Of a DNA stretch of 12,829 nucleotides, positions 1 through 5,968 are shown piece by piece (the stretch's first letter is position 1; every line of letters starts with the position of its first letter). The notes under the pieces are model-generated. The model was not told where the DNA came from. It saw only the letters and a list, made by a program, of their open reading frames with translations, and did not search any database. Made by a program: the position numbers and the translations under genes. This DNA is from JAZQNF01 sp045641505 (lineage in GTDB: Bacteria; Bacillota; Clostridia; Lachnospirales; Bianqueaceae), in the NCBI GenBank assembly GCA_045641505.1, contig JAZUHB010000133.1, positions 1-12,829 of the forward strand, written 5' to 3'.

Positions 1-165
1 GTCACTGACGAGCTTCTTGGCCTCCTCGGACATGTAGGGGCACTGATCGATGGAGACGGCGCCCTGGGCGACCTTCATCGCGAAGGCCATGCAGGTGGGG
101 TTGCCGCACTCCTTGCAGTTGGTTTTGGGAGAAAGCTTGAAGATATCGAGTCCTTTGATCGCCAT
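1..165 (-). CDS. acsC: AcsC, corrinoid iron-sulfur protein large (gamma) subunit, N-terminal part only
   Basis: This is the first 55 residues of the large subunit of the corrinoid iron-sulfur protein, which carries the methyl group from methyl-THF to acetyl-CoA synthase in the cytoplasmic Wood-Ljungdahl pathway. The rest lies beyond the left edge. The visible part is the N-terminal 4Fe-4S domain: cysteines C17, C20, C25 and C42 lie in a NCKECGNPTCMAFA context typical of the family. In the family this cluster is the redox centre used to reactivate the corrinoid. The start is the ATG at 165-163, preceded by a good AAGGAG ribosome site (GAAAGGAGAAAGAAC, then ATG). It begins 15 bases after the acsD stop, so the two are surely co-translated from one message. 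The acsD-acsC order is the usual one in acetogenic Clostridia. The TIM-barrel and corrinoid-binding domains cannot be seen here. Confidence 0.93.
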   Translation of the reverse strand, partial: MAIKGLDIFKLSPKTNCKECGNPTCMAFAMKVAQGAVSIDQCPYMSEEAKKLVSD

Positions 166-180
166 GTTCTTTCTCCTTTC

Positions 181-1122
181 TCACATCAGCGCGCCGATGA
201 GCGCGGAGACGGTTTTCACGCTTTCGGGATGACGCAGGATCACCGCGTCGGAGCCGCCCGCGAGGACGGCGGCGGCGGTGGCGGTCTCCATGCGGATGCC
301 GCGGGTCTCACGGTCGCCCCACTCGGGGAACTCTTCCTCGGTGACGACCGCTTCCTTCACGGCCCAGGCCTCACCGGCCACGGGGGTGACGATGGGCATC
401 GTGAGGGAGGTATCGTTCTGGCCGAGCGCCGCGCCGCGGACCCGGTCCAGGGTGGAGGCCACGTACTCGTAGCCGTAGCCGACGGCGGCGCTGCCGACGT
501 TCATCACGTGGCGGTCGCTCTTCATGCCGAGCTGGGTCATCAGGACGTTCAGCTGCTTCGCCAGGTTGATGTCGACGGCGGATTCGGCGGAGACGGTCTG
601 GCCGTACGCCATCGCGGCGCCGGCGGTCAGGGTCTTGTAGTTTTCTTCACGGGCGGAGACGATCAGGATGTTCCGGCCCTGCAGGGCTTCGGCGACCGCC
701 TCGAACAGAGCGGTGTCCTTCTCCACGTTCTTGCAGCCCTGGATGGCCAGCGGACAGTCGATCGCGTCCGCGACTTCCTTCGCGAGGGTCACGCACTCCT
801 CGACGCCGCGGTTCTGACCGTTGGGGTCGGCGCCCGGGAAGCTGAGGCAGACGAAGTCCGCGCCGGGCATCGCCGCGGCCCGCGTCGCGAGCTCGCCGAG
901 GGTCTTCGCGCCCTCGTAATACGCCGCGATGCCGGGGACCGTCGTATCGACTCCGAGGTCCGTGATTTCGACGCCGACGGCCGCCCGGTGGGGCAGAGAC
1001 GCGTCGAAGGAATACAGGGGCAGGACATTTTCACCTCCGAGGGTGACGGCCCGGCTGCCGCTGCCCAGGGTCACTTCGTTGACCTTGGCGCCGAACAGCT
1101 GGGGAGAACGTTTGAAAGCCAT
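181..1122 (-). CDS. acsD: AcsD, corrinoid iron-sulfur protein small (delta) subunit
   Basis: This 313-residue protein matches the small subunit of the corrinoid iron-sulfur protein, partner of AcsC in the heterodimer that moves a methyl group between methyl-THF and the A-cluster of acetyl-CoA synthase. It has the family's usual length and opening (MAFKRSPQLFGAKVNEVTLG, residues 1-20), a GGENVLPLYSFD segment, and a TIM-barrel pattern with the PGADPNGQNRG and DCPLAIQGCKNVEKD segments. It lacks iron-sulfur cysteines, as expected for this subunit. The start is the ATG at 1122-1120, with GGAGG nine bases upstream. It lies 18 bases after the cooC stop and 15 bases before acsC, so cooC-acsD-acsC form a tight operon. 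The catalytic CODH and acetyl-CoA synthase subunits are not in the window and are presumed to lie further left. Confidence 0.95.
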   Translation of the reverse strand: MAFKRSPQLFGAKVNEVTLGSGSRAVTLGGENVLPLYSFDASLPHRAAVGVEITDLGVDTTVPGIAAYYEGAKTLGELATRAAAMPGADFVCLSFPGADPNGQNRGVEECVTLAKEVADAIDCPLAIQGCKNVEKDTALFEAVAEALQGRNILIVSAREENYKTLTAGAAMAYGQTVSAESAVDINLAKQLNVLMTQLGMKSDRHVMNVGSAAVGYGYEYVASTLDRVRGAALGQNDTSLTMPIVTPVAGEAWAVKEAVVTEEEFPEWGDRETRGIRMETATAAAVLAGGSDAVILRHPESVKTVSALIGALM

Positions 1123-1140
1123 AGCTCATCTTCCTCCGTT

Positions 1141-1914
1141 TCAGTTGTTGAATATTTCTTCCGCGATGCGGTCGAGCGCCTGCCGCGCCGGAGAGTCCTC
1201 CGGCAGCCGCGAGGTGGGCCTGCCCGCACAGTCGTACTCGTAGATCATCTCGTCCTGGGGCACGACCCCGACGAGCGTGAGACCGTTCTTCTCGATCTCT
1301 TCCTTCACGCCTTCGTTCAGCTCGCCGCCCGGCGCCCGGTTCACGATGAGCACCGTGCGCTCGCCGACCCGAAGCTCCCGGGCCAGCTCCGCGATCCGCG
1401 CGACCGCCTGGATGCCGCGGCGCGAGCAGTCAGAGACCAGGAGCAGCACGTCGACCGACGGCAGGATCCCGCGGCTGACATGCTCGAGCCCGGCCTCGTT
1501 GTCCACCACCATGTAGCGGTAGTTGCCGACGAGCCGCGAGATCTCGGTCTGCAGCAGTCCGTTCACGAAGCAGTAGCAGCCCTTGCCCTGCGTGCGCCCC
1601 ATCACGAGGAGGTCGTAGTCGTCCTCCTCGACGAGCGCGTTCGCGAAGCGGTAGTCCATGTAGTCCTGCTTGCTCATGCCCGGCGGGATGGGGTTCTCGG
1701 CGGCGAGCTCCGCGGACGCGACCTGCTCCCGGATCTCGCCGAGCGTGGTCTCGACCTCGACGCCCAGGACCTCGTTGAGGTTCGAGTTGGCGTCGGCGTC
1801 CACCGCGAGGATCGGGCCGCGGCCGTTCCGCGCGAGCCAGTCGATCAGCAGCCCGCAGCTTGTGGTCTTGCCGGTGCCGCCCTTGCCGGCGACGGCCAGT
1901 GTGAATGTTTTCAT
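1141..1914 (-). CDS. cooC: CooC-type nickel-insertion ATPase for CODH/ACS
   Basis: This 257-residue P-loop ATPase belongs to the MinD/SIMIBI class. CooC proteins use ATP to help load nickel into carbon monoxide dehydrogenase or acetyl-CoA synthase. Visible features are the deviant Walker A GKGGTGKT (residues 10-17), VDADANSNL (38-46), a GCYC pair (C113, C115) that in the family binds metal at the dimer interface, and VDNEAGLEH (137-145), the usual CooC Walker B region. It is followed by acsD after 18 bases, which fits a maturation factor co-expressed with its targets. The ATG at 1914-1912 is the only reasonable start, because no ATG, GTG or TTG precedes it in frame before a stop. Unlike its neighbours it has no recognisable ribosome site: the preceding bases are pyrimidine-rich and end a terminator-like stem (see 1926-2027). 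CooC, AcsF and similar names are used for close relatives, so the exact subtype is open. Confidence 0.92.
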   Translation of the reverse strand: MKTFTLAVAGKGGTGKTTSCGLLIDWLARNGRGPILAVDADANSNLNEVLGVEVETTLGEIREQVASAELAAENPIPPGMSKQDYMDYRFANALVEEDDYDLLVMGRTQGKGCYCFVNGLLQTEISRLVGNYRYMVVDNEAGLEHVSRGILPSVDVLLLVSDCSRRGIQAVARIAELARELRVGERTVLIVNRAPGGELNEGVKEEIEKNGLTLVGVVPQDEMIYEYDCAGRPTSRLPEDSPARQALDRIAEEIFNN

Positions 1915-1925
1915 TGTCAGAGCGC

Positions 1926-2027
1926 AAAAAAGAGGAGAACGAAAAGAGCCTTCGGAAGATGGAAGAGAGGAATTACCCCACCGCCCTCTTCGTCAGCCTG
2001 CCGAACTACTCTTTTTGTTTCTCCTCT
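1926..2027 (-). promoter_or_regulatory. Terminator-like long stem directly before cooC, possible attenuator
   Basis: On the minus strand a 19-base arm (2027 to 2009, AGAGGAGAAACAAAAAGAG) can pair with 1948 to 1931 (CTCTTTTCGTTCTCCTCT), with one mismatch and one bulged base. Inside it, TTCGG/CCGAA (1951-1955 with 2001-2005) and GAAGAG/CTCTTC (1962-1967 with 1986-1991) extend the stem. The distal arm runs straight into six T residues (1931-1926 read on the minus strand), the form of an intrinsic terminator. The T-run ends 11 bases before the cooC ATG. The stem may end transcription from the upstream methyltransferase genes, or act as a switch for cooC-acsD-acsC. No known riboswitch was recognised. 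Confidence 0.5.
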
Positions 2028-2131
2028 CGTTTTGATGTTACCGTTAACGGGCACGAAAGCGGCCTTGTTACAGTGTTTCGGATATTCATGCAGCGCCCGG
2101 CTGCCGGGCTGCCGCTTCGCGCGTCCCGCGC

Positions 2132-2356
2132 TCAGTCGGGGCTGAACTCGAAGCGGTGCCGGATCCCGTTCGCGGCGAGATCCACCCGCACCGAACCGTC
2201 CGCCCCGCGGAAGACCTCGGTCTCCGGGTCCTTATCCGCGAAAAGCGCCAGGACGTAGGCCGCGGGATCGTCCGTCTCCACGGCGCTCACCGTCACGTCG
2301 CGCATCTGATTGCCGGCGCAGCGGTTCGCGATCTCATGGATCAGCTCGTAGCGCAT
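2132..2356 (-). CDS. 74-residue small protein coupled to the corrinoid protein, function unknown
   Basis: This short gene starts at an ATG (2356-2354) that shares one base with the stop codon of the corrinoid protein (TAATG), a classic translational coupling junction. The product begins MRYELIHEIANRCAGNQMRD and is acidic, soluble-looking and without cysteine pairs, signal peptide or membrane segment. The tail (residues 49-72) looks like a beta hairpin (FRGADGSVRVDLAANGIRHR). The frame is open further upstream, but that would run inside the corrinoid gene. No family was recognised with certainty. The tight coupling argues for a partner or accessory role to the corrinoid protein, such as stabilising apo-protein or helping methyl transfer, but this is inference. 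About 217 bases separate it from cooC. Confidence 0.8.
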   Translation of the reverse strand: MRYELIHEIANRCAGNQMRDVTVSAVETDDPAAYVLALFADKDPETEVFRGADGSVRVDLAANGIRHRFEFSPD

Positions 2357-2979
2357 TACAGCCAGCTCTTGCAGGTGTCGACGGTCTTCTGGGGGCTGTG
2401 GGCCCACTCGTCCGCGCCGATGTTCGCGCAGGCTTCCGCGCTGACGGGCGCGCCGCCGATGATGATCTTGACCTGGTCGCGCATGCCGGCGGCCTTGAAG
2501 GCCTCGACGACCTCCTTCATGGAATCGAGCGCAAGGGTCAGCACGCCGGAGAGGGCGATGATCTTGATGCCCTCGGCCTTGGCGGTCTCGACGATCTTCT
2601 CCGCGGGGGTGTCGATGCCCAGGTCGAGCACGTCGAAGCCGGCGGCGGTGAGCATGGCGCTCACGATATTCTTGCCGATGTCATGCAGGTCGTCCTTGAC
2701 GGTGCAGAGGATCAGACGGCCGGCCTTGGCGCCGTCCTCGCCGCCCATGAGGGGCTTGAGGGTGTCCATGGCCTCGGTCATGATCTCGCCGGCGTAAATC
2801 AGGTCGCCCACGAAATACTCGCCCTGCTCGAAGCGGGCGCCGACTTCCTCCATGCCCTTCTGCATGGCCTGGACGGCTTCGTCCGCGCCGGTGCCGTTCG
2901 CGACGACCTCGCCCACGAGGGCCAGCAGCTCGTCTTCTTCCAGATCAGCCATTGCTACGTTGATTTTCTCGAAATCCAT
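2356..2979 (-). CDS. Corrinoid (B12-binding) methyl carrier protein of a methyltransferase system
   Basis: This 207-residue protein is the methyl-carrying corrinoid component of a three-part methyltransferase system (MtvC, MtaC, MttC and OdmA type). An N-terminal helical cap domain (about residues 1-85, with the GEYFVGDLIYAGEIM segment) precedes a Rossmann-like cobalamin domain (about 88-207). The latter contains DLHDIG (97-102), whose H99 would be the lower axial cobalt ligand, then SGVLT (144-148) and IIIGGAPVS (172-180). Length and layout are normal. The start at 2979 has a clear AAAGGAG eight bases upstream. In operation, methyltransferase I would load Co(I) with a methyl group from the substrate and methyltransferase II would unload it to THF. 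Neighbours on both sides (methyltransferase II upstream, a small coupled protein downstream) support this. The substrate cannot be read from this component. Confidence 0.95.
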   Translation of the reverse strand: MDFEKINVAMADLEEDELLALVGEVVANGTGADEAVQAMQKGMEEVGARFEQGEYFVGDLIYAGEIMTEAMDTLKPLMGGEDGAKAGRLILCTVKDDLHDIGKNIVSAMLTAAGFDVLDLGIDTPAEKIVETAKAEGIKIIALSGVLTLALDSMKEVVEAFKAAGMRDQVKIIIGGAPVSAEACANIGADEWAHSPQKTVDTCKSWL

Positions 2980-3450
2980 TTTCAGTACTCCTTTAGTGAT
3001 ATTGGGGGCCGCCGTGCGCCGGCCGGGCGCGGGACGCAGTGGCTGCGGCCGTTGCCGGTCCGGGGCGCCGCGATGCGGCGGGGTGACTTACGGTTGGCCG
3101 TTTTTGCGGCCGGCATGCCACGCTGTAGGCAAAAACGTCGTTTTGCGTGGCAGGCTGCTTGGAACTTTTTTGCGCACACACCACGTTTTTCGCGAAAATC
3201 GCATTTTGCGTGGCAATTTCGTCTCATTTTCCGACCTCTTTGAGGGGTCTCTGCACTCATTTCCAGGTTTTGCCCCGAAATTCGCCTTCGGAAATACCAC
3301 GCTTTTTTGCATTATCTCATTTTGCGTGGCAGATCAAAAGAAAATGCGGCATACGCATACCACGTTTTTCGCGAAAATCCGAAAAAAAGTGGTATGCAAA
3401 GCCAAAACAGGGGTTCGGCATGCATCCAAAGGGCCGCCGCGGCCTCGTTC
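2980..3450 (-). other. 471-bp spacer with palindromes between methyltransferase II and the corrinoid gene
   Basis: No gene with coding character was found here. The 3116-3420 part is clearly richer in A and T than its surroundings and holds four related inverted repeats (see 3116-3397). The part nearer the corrinoid gene is GC-rich, with smaller dyads such as GCGCC/GGCGC near 3016-3030 and GGCCG/CGGCC near 3096-3112. No convincing promoter was seen for the corrinoid gene. The last 21 bases carry its ribosome site. Confidence 0.6.
3116..3397. repeat. Array of four related palindromes (CCACG ... CGTGG family)
   Basis: Four inverted repeats share a CCACG/CGTGG outer arm. They are 3116-3152 (TGCCACGC/GCGTGGCA with inner AAAACG/CGTTTT), 3181-3213 (CCACG/CGTGG), 3297-3329 (CCACGC/GCGTGG) and 3355-3397 (GCATACCAC/GTGGTATGC, nine perfect pairs). 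The second and fourth share an exact 20-base segment, CCACGTTTTTCGCGAAAATC, with the palindrome TTTTCGCGAAAA inside. The second and third share CATTTTGCGTGGCA exactly. Spacing is uneven, so this is not a CRISPR array. It may be a REP/MITE-like family or a set of mRNA hairpins. Confidence 0.75.
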
Positions 3451-4347
3451 TTACTTCTTCTCGCCTGCGGGAGCCGCGGACGCCGCGGACGCCTTCGCGG
3501 CAGCCGCCACCGCGGACACCTGGGCAGATGCCGCCGGCGCCGTCGGCTGGCCGAACAGGCCCTTCCGGTAGGCGCGGTTGTACTTCCGGCCGCCCTTGTC
3601 GGTGCCGGCCAGAGCCGCCGCCGCGTAGAGCGCGCCCATCATGTCCTCCATGCAGGGGTCCATGATCGCGCTGTCGAGGCCGGCCTTCACAGCCATGTTC
3701 AGGCAGCCCATGTTGACGTACTTGCGGGCGGGCATGTCGAAGCTGATGTTCGAGATGGCGCCGGTGACCTTGACCTCCGGGGCGTAGGCGTGGATCTCGC
3801 GGATGCAGTAGGCGAAATCCTCCATCGCGCTGGGGGTGGTGGCCAGGGCCATCACGCAGGGATCGATGTGCAGGTGGGACAGATCGACGCCGTAAAAGCG
3901 GGCCTTGTCGATAATGCTCTTCGCGATCTCCACGCGCGCGGCGGGATCCGCGGGGATGCCCTGCTTGCCGCAGGTCAGGCCCACGACATGCCAGTCGGTG
4001 CCGGCGATCAGCGGGAAGATGGTCTCGCACTTGGTGCCCTCCTCGTTGACGGAGTTCACCATGCCCGGGCGGGCGACGCGGCCTTCCTTGAGGAGGCGCG
4101 CCAGCAGCTCCGCGTTCGGGCTGTCGATGCAGATCGGAGTGTCGGTCACGCCCTGGATGATGTCGATCAGCCAGCACATGGTCTCGTACTCGATGTCGGT
4201 CTCGGTGCTCGCGGCGCAGTCGATGAAGTCAGCGCCCGCTTCCGCCTGCTTGCGCGCGCGGCCGCGGATGATCTTCTCGTTGTGCTCCAGGATGGCTTTC
4301 TTGACGGCGGGGATGGCGCCGTTGATTTTTTCGCCGATGATGATCAT
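3451..4347 (-). CDS. Methylcorrinoid:tetrahydrofolate methyltransferase (methyltransferase II, pterin-binding)
   Basis: This 298-residue protein is a pterin-binding TIM-barrel methyltransferase of the AcsE/MtrH/MtvA group. It would transfer the methyl group from the methylated corrinoid protein to THF, giving methyl-THF. Motifs seen are GEKING (5-10), a DSPN segment (75-78), NSVNEEG (98-104), an HIDP segment (160-163) and GAISNISFD (196-204), whose N200 matches the asparagine that contacts the pterin in the family. The chosen start (4347) places MIIIGEKIN at the N-terminus and has AAAGGAAA upstream; the frame stays open further upstream but only with proline- and alanine-rich, non-family sequence. 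An odd feature is the C-terminal tail after the barrel (about 268-298), which is almost all alanine, serine and proline and ends GEKK. The gene is flanked by structured spacers on both sides. Confidence 0.93.
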   Translation of the reverse strand: MIIIGEKINGAIPAVKKAILEHNEKIIRGRARKQAEAGADFIDCAASTETDIEYETMCWLIDIIQGVTDTPICIDSPNAELLARLLKEGRVARPGMVNSVNEEGTKCETIFPLIAGTDWHVVGLTCGKQGIPADPAARVEIAKSIIDKARFYGVDLSHLHIDPCVMALATTPSAMEDFAYCIREIHAYAPEVKVTGAISNISFDMPARKYVNMGCLNMAVKAGLDSAIMDPCMEDMMGALYAAAALAGTDKGGRKYNRAYRKGLFGQPTAPAASAQVSAVAAAAKASAASAAPAGEKK

Positions 4348-4541
4348 GTTCGGTGTTTCCTTTCGAATTGATGGTCCGTTCTCGAAAGACAGGAAGGCCG
4401 CTTTAGCAGACCTTCGCCGGTCTGCCGGACTCGCGGCCTTCGCCTGCGGCGGCCTGGGCCGCACAAGGCGCGGCCGACGCCTCAGTCTTCGTCCGCGGCC
4501 GGCGGGCCTGTGAGGCCTTCGGCCTCGGCCTATGCCGCTTC
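4348..4541 (-). other. Structured spacer between the 45-residue gene and methyltransferase II
   Basis: This spacer holds three inverted repeats and no other gene. On the minus strand the first follows the small gene: GAGGCC-ttc-GGCCTC at 4512-4526. The second is a long two-part stem at 4393-4441, with outer GAAGGCCGC/GCGGCCTTC and inner GCAGACC/GGTCTGC. The third, CTTTCGA/TCGAAAG (4360-4366 and 4382-4388), sits just before the ribosome site of methyltransferase II. None is followed by a T-run, so they are more likely mRNA folds than intrinsic terminators. Confidence 0.65.
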
Positions 4542-4679
4542 TCAGCCGTCGGTGATGATGGTCAGCAGGAGCCGCATCAGCATCGCCCTCACGGGGCGCA
4601 TGTACCAGGGCACGATGTCCTTCACCAGCTTGTTGTAACCCTCGGGATAAGAGGTGTAGTCAGTCTTTTTCTTTGCCAT
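4542..4679 (-). CDS. 45-residue small basic protein, function unknown
   Basis: This very short gene starts at ATG 4679-4677 and stops at TGA 4544-4542. The product begins MAKKKTDYTSYPEGYNKLVK and continues DIVPWYMRPVRAMLMRLLLT, ending IITDG. A strong ribosome site (TGAGGAGGTTCCC, then ATG) overlaps the stop codon of the upstream methyltransferase, so it starts ten bases after that stop and is probably co-translated. The N-terminus is lysine- and tyrosine-rich; residues 24-43 could form an amphipathic or membrane-touching helix, too interrupted by arginines for a confident membrane span. No family was recognised. Its position inside a methyltransferase operon suggests a small subunit or chaperone of the URO-D-type protein, which is inference only. 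Confidence 0.72.
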   Translation of the reverse strand: MAKKKTDYTSYPEGYNKLVKDIVPWYMRPVRAMLMRLLLTIITDG

Positions 4680-4689
4680 GGGAACCTCC

Positions 4690-5871
4690 TCACAGACGGT
4701 ACTCGTTCAGGAACTTGCAGACGGCGGCCATGTTCTCGGCCTTCGCGTCGTTGCGGTAGGAAAGCATCTTGTTCTCGCTGAAGATGAAGCCGCCCTCGGC
4801 GCCCAGCTCGTCGCAGAGGCGCTTGGTGTAGGCGACGCATTCCTCGGGCGAGGCGTTCGCCAGCATCTCGGTGGTCATGCCGCCCATGATGCAGACGTTC
4901 GGCAGCTTCTCGCGGATCTCGAAGGGATCGTCCTGCTCCAGGTGGAAGGTGAGGACGCCCTTCGGGTAGTCCTTGAAGTAGTCGGTGAAGCGGGCGATGG
5001 AGCCCTCGCAGAAGACGCGGACGTTCATGCCCTTGGCCGCGTAGGCGTCCAGCAGACGCTTCAGGCTCGGCCAGAAGAAGCGCTCGAACTGGGCGGTCGA
5101 CATGATGTTCTGCGCGAGCATCATCACGGACGCGTCGAAGCAGTATTTGTAGTTGGGGCCGTCGCTCTTCATCACCTTCTCGATGATGGGATCGATGTGC
5201 TCGCGGTCCCAGCGCTCGATGAAGCGGTCCAGGATCTCGGGGCCGCGGCGCATCGCGACGGACAGCTGCCGGATGCCCAGCAGGTTCGCCTCGAGCTCCT
5301 CGATGCCGAACTGGATCGCGCCGCTCATGGGATTGTTGGGCGCCATGGAGGGCAGGCCGTATTCCTTAGTGACGCCGCCCATATGCAGGATGAACATGGT
5401 GTAATCCATGTATTCCTTGAAGGTCTTCTTCCAGACCGCCTTGTCCTTCTTGGCCCAGTCCTCGCCGAATTTCTTGGGCAGGACCTTGGTCCAGGTGTAC
5501 TTCAGCGGATCCTCCTGATATTCCTCGAGGGTCTCGAGGGTGCAGTGCGCGTGGTCCTTGATGCCGACCACGTCAGGGGTGTAGTAGTAATAGCCGCCGG
5601 GGCCGAAGGCCTCGGTCACATTGAACTGGTTGCGGATGCCGATGTCGAGCATCGCGTCCACGGGATAGGTGTCCAGGAAATGACGGTTGCATTCCTCCAT
5701 CACCTTGAAATCGGTCATTGCCTCATCCAGGGTATGGCCCGCGTCGAAGATCTTCCAGGTGACCGCCGCGGAAAGATGCGGGATCCGTTCGACCTTCCTG
5801 AAGCTGGCCGCGTCGCGGAAGAGCTGGACGCGCGCCGCCGCCTGCGCCTTCTGTTCTTTTTTCTGGCTCAT
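4690..5871 (-). CDS. URO-D-type methyltransferase, probable substrate:corrinoid methyltransferase I
   Basis: This 393-residue protein belongs to the uroporphyrinogen decarboxylase/MtaA/CmuA/MtvB superfamily, whose corrinoid members move methyl groups between a substrate and a corrinoid protein. The start is MSQKKEQK at 5871, with GAGGA seven bases upstream; an ATG at 5901 would add ten residues but has no ribosome site. The HxC...C zinc motif of MtaA is not kept: the matching segment reads RVFCEGS (C288, E289), and the late cysteine position reads FSENKML. E289 and H310 are 20 residues apart, recalling the E-X14-E-X20-H zinc motif reported, from memory, for OdmB of the Acetobacterium O-demethylases; D275 could be the earlier acidic ligand. 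A real uroporphyrinogen decarboxylase is unlikely given the methyltransferase II and corrinoid genes beside it. The substrate is unknown; methoxylated aromatics are a reasonable guess. Confidence 0.85.
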   Translation of the reverse strand: MSQKKEQKAQAAARVQLFRDAASFRKVERIPHLSAAVTWKIFDAGHTLDEAMTDFKVMEECNRHFLDTYPVDAMLDIGIRNQFNVTEAFGPGGYYYYTPDVVGIKDHAHCTLETLEEYQEDPLKYTWTKVLPKKFGEDWAKKDKAVWKKTFKEYMDYTMFILHMGGVTKEYGLPSMAPNNPMSGAIQFGIEELEANLLGIRQLSVAMRRGPEILDRFIERWDREHIDPIIEKVMKSDGPNYKYCFDASVMMLAQNIMSTAQFERFFWPSLKRLLDAYAAKGMNVRVFCEGSIARFTDYFKDYPKGVLTFHLEQDDPFEIREKLPNVCIMGGMTTEMLANASPEECVAYTKRLCDELGAEGGFIFSENKMLSYRNDAKAENMAAVCKFLNEYRL

Positions 5872-5918
5872 GATCAGTCCTCGTTTCTTTGATTGTTTCA
5901 CAGCCTATTGGTTCTTGT

Positions 5919-5947
5919 ATTCTAACATAGGAAACGGAATAAGTCAA
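5919..5947 (-). promoter_or_regulatory. Sigma-A-like promoter of the methyltransferase operon
   Basis: On the minus strand TTGACT (5947-5942) and TAGAAT (5924-5919) are separated by exactly 17 bases. A TGT before the -10 makes it an extended -10 promoter. Transcription would begin near 5912, giving a leader of about 40 bases before the ATG at 5871. It is the only strong minus-strand promoter seen in the window. Confidence 0.8.
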
Positions 5948-5949
5948 AG

Positions 5950-5968
5950 CATGCATATTGTATGCATG
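5950..5968. promoter_or_regulatory. Operator-like perfect dyad upstream of the methyltransferase promoter
   Basis: CATGCATA-ttg-TATGCATG is a perfect inverted repeat with 8-base arms and a 3-base centre. It lies three bases upstream of the -35 box of the minus-strand operon and about 130 bases from the divergent metF promoter. The size and place suit a dimeric regulator acting as activator (or repressor) of the methyltransferase operon. No regulator gene is present in the window. Confidence 0.6.

Noticed and set aside
1915..2131. Cobalamin, THF or nickel/cobalt riboswitch before cooC
   Set aside because: None of the conserved core sequences I know for these classes could be found; only a stem with a T-run is supported.
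229..2145. A long plus-strand open frame (638 codons) across acsD and cooC
   Set aside because: It lies opposite two clearly recognised genes; its translation is rich in Gly, Arg, Asp and His with no family resemblance, as expected for the antisense of GC-rich genes.
3116..3397. CRISPR array
   Set aside because: Repeats are palindromic, of uneven spacing and only partly alike; no cas gene is near.
4690..5871. True uroporphyrinogen decarboxylase of haem synthesis
   Set aside because: The surrounding methyltransferase II and corrinoid genes, and the CEGS/H310 region, fit a methyltransferase; no other haem gene is present.
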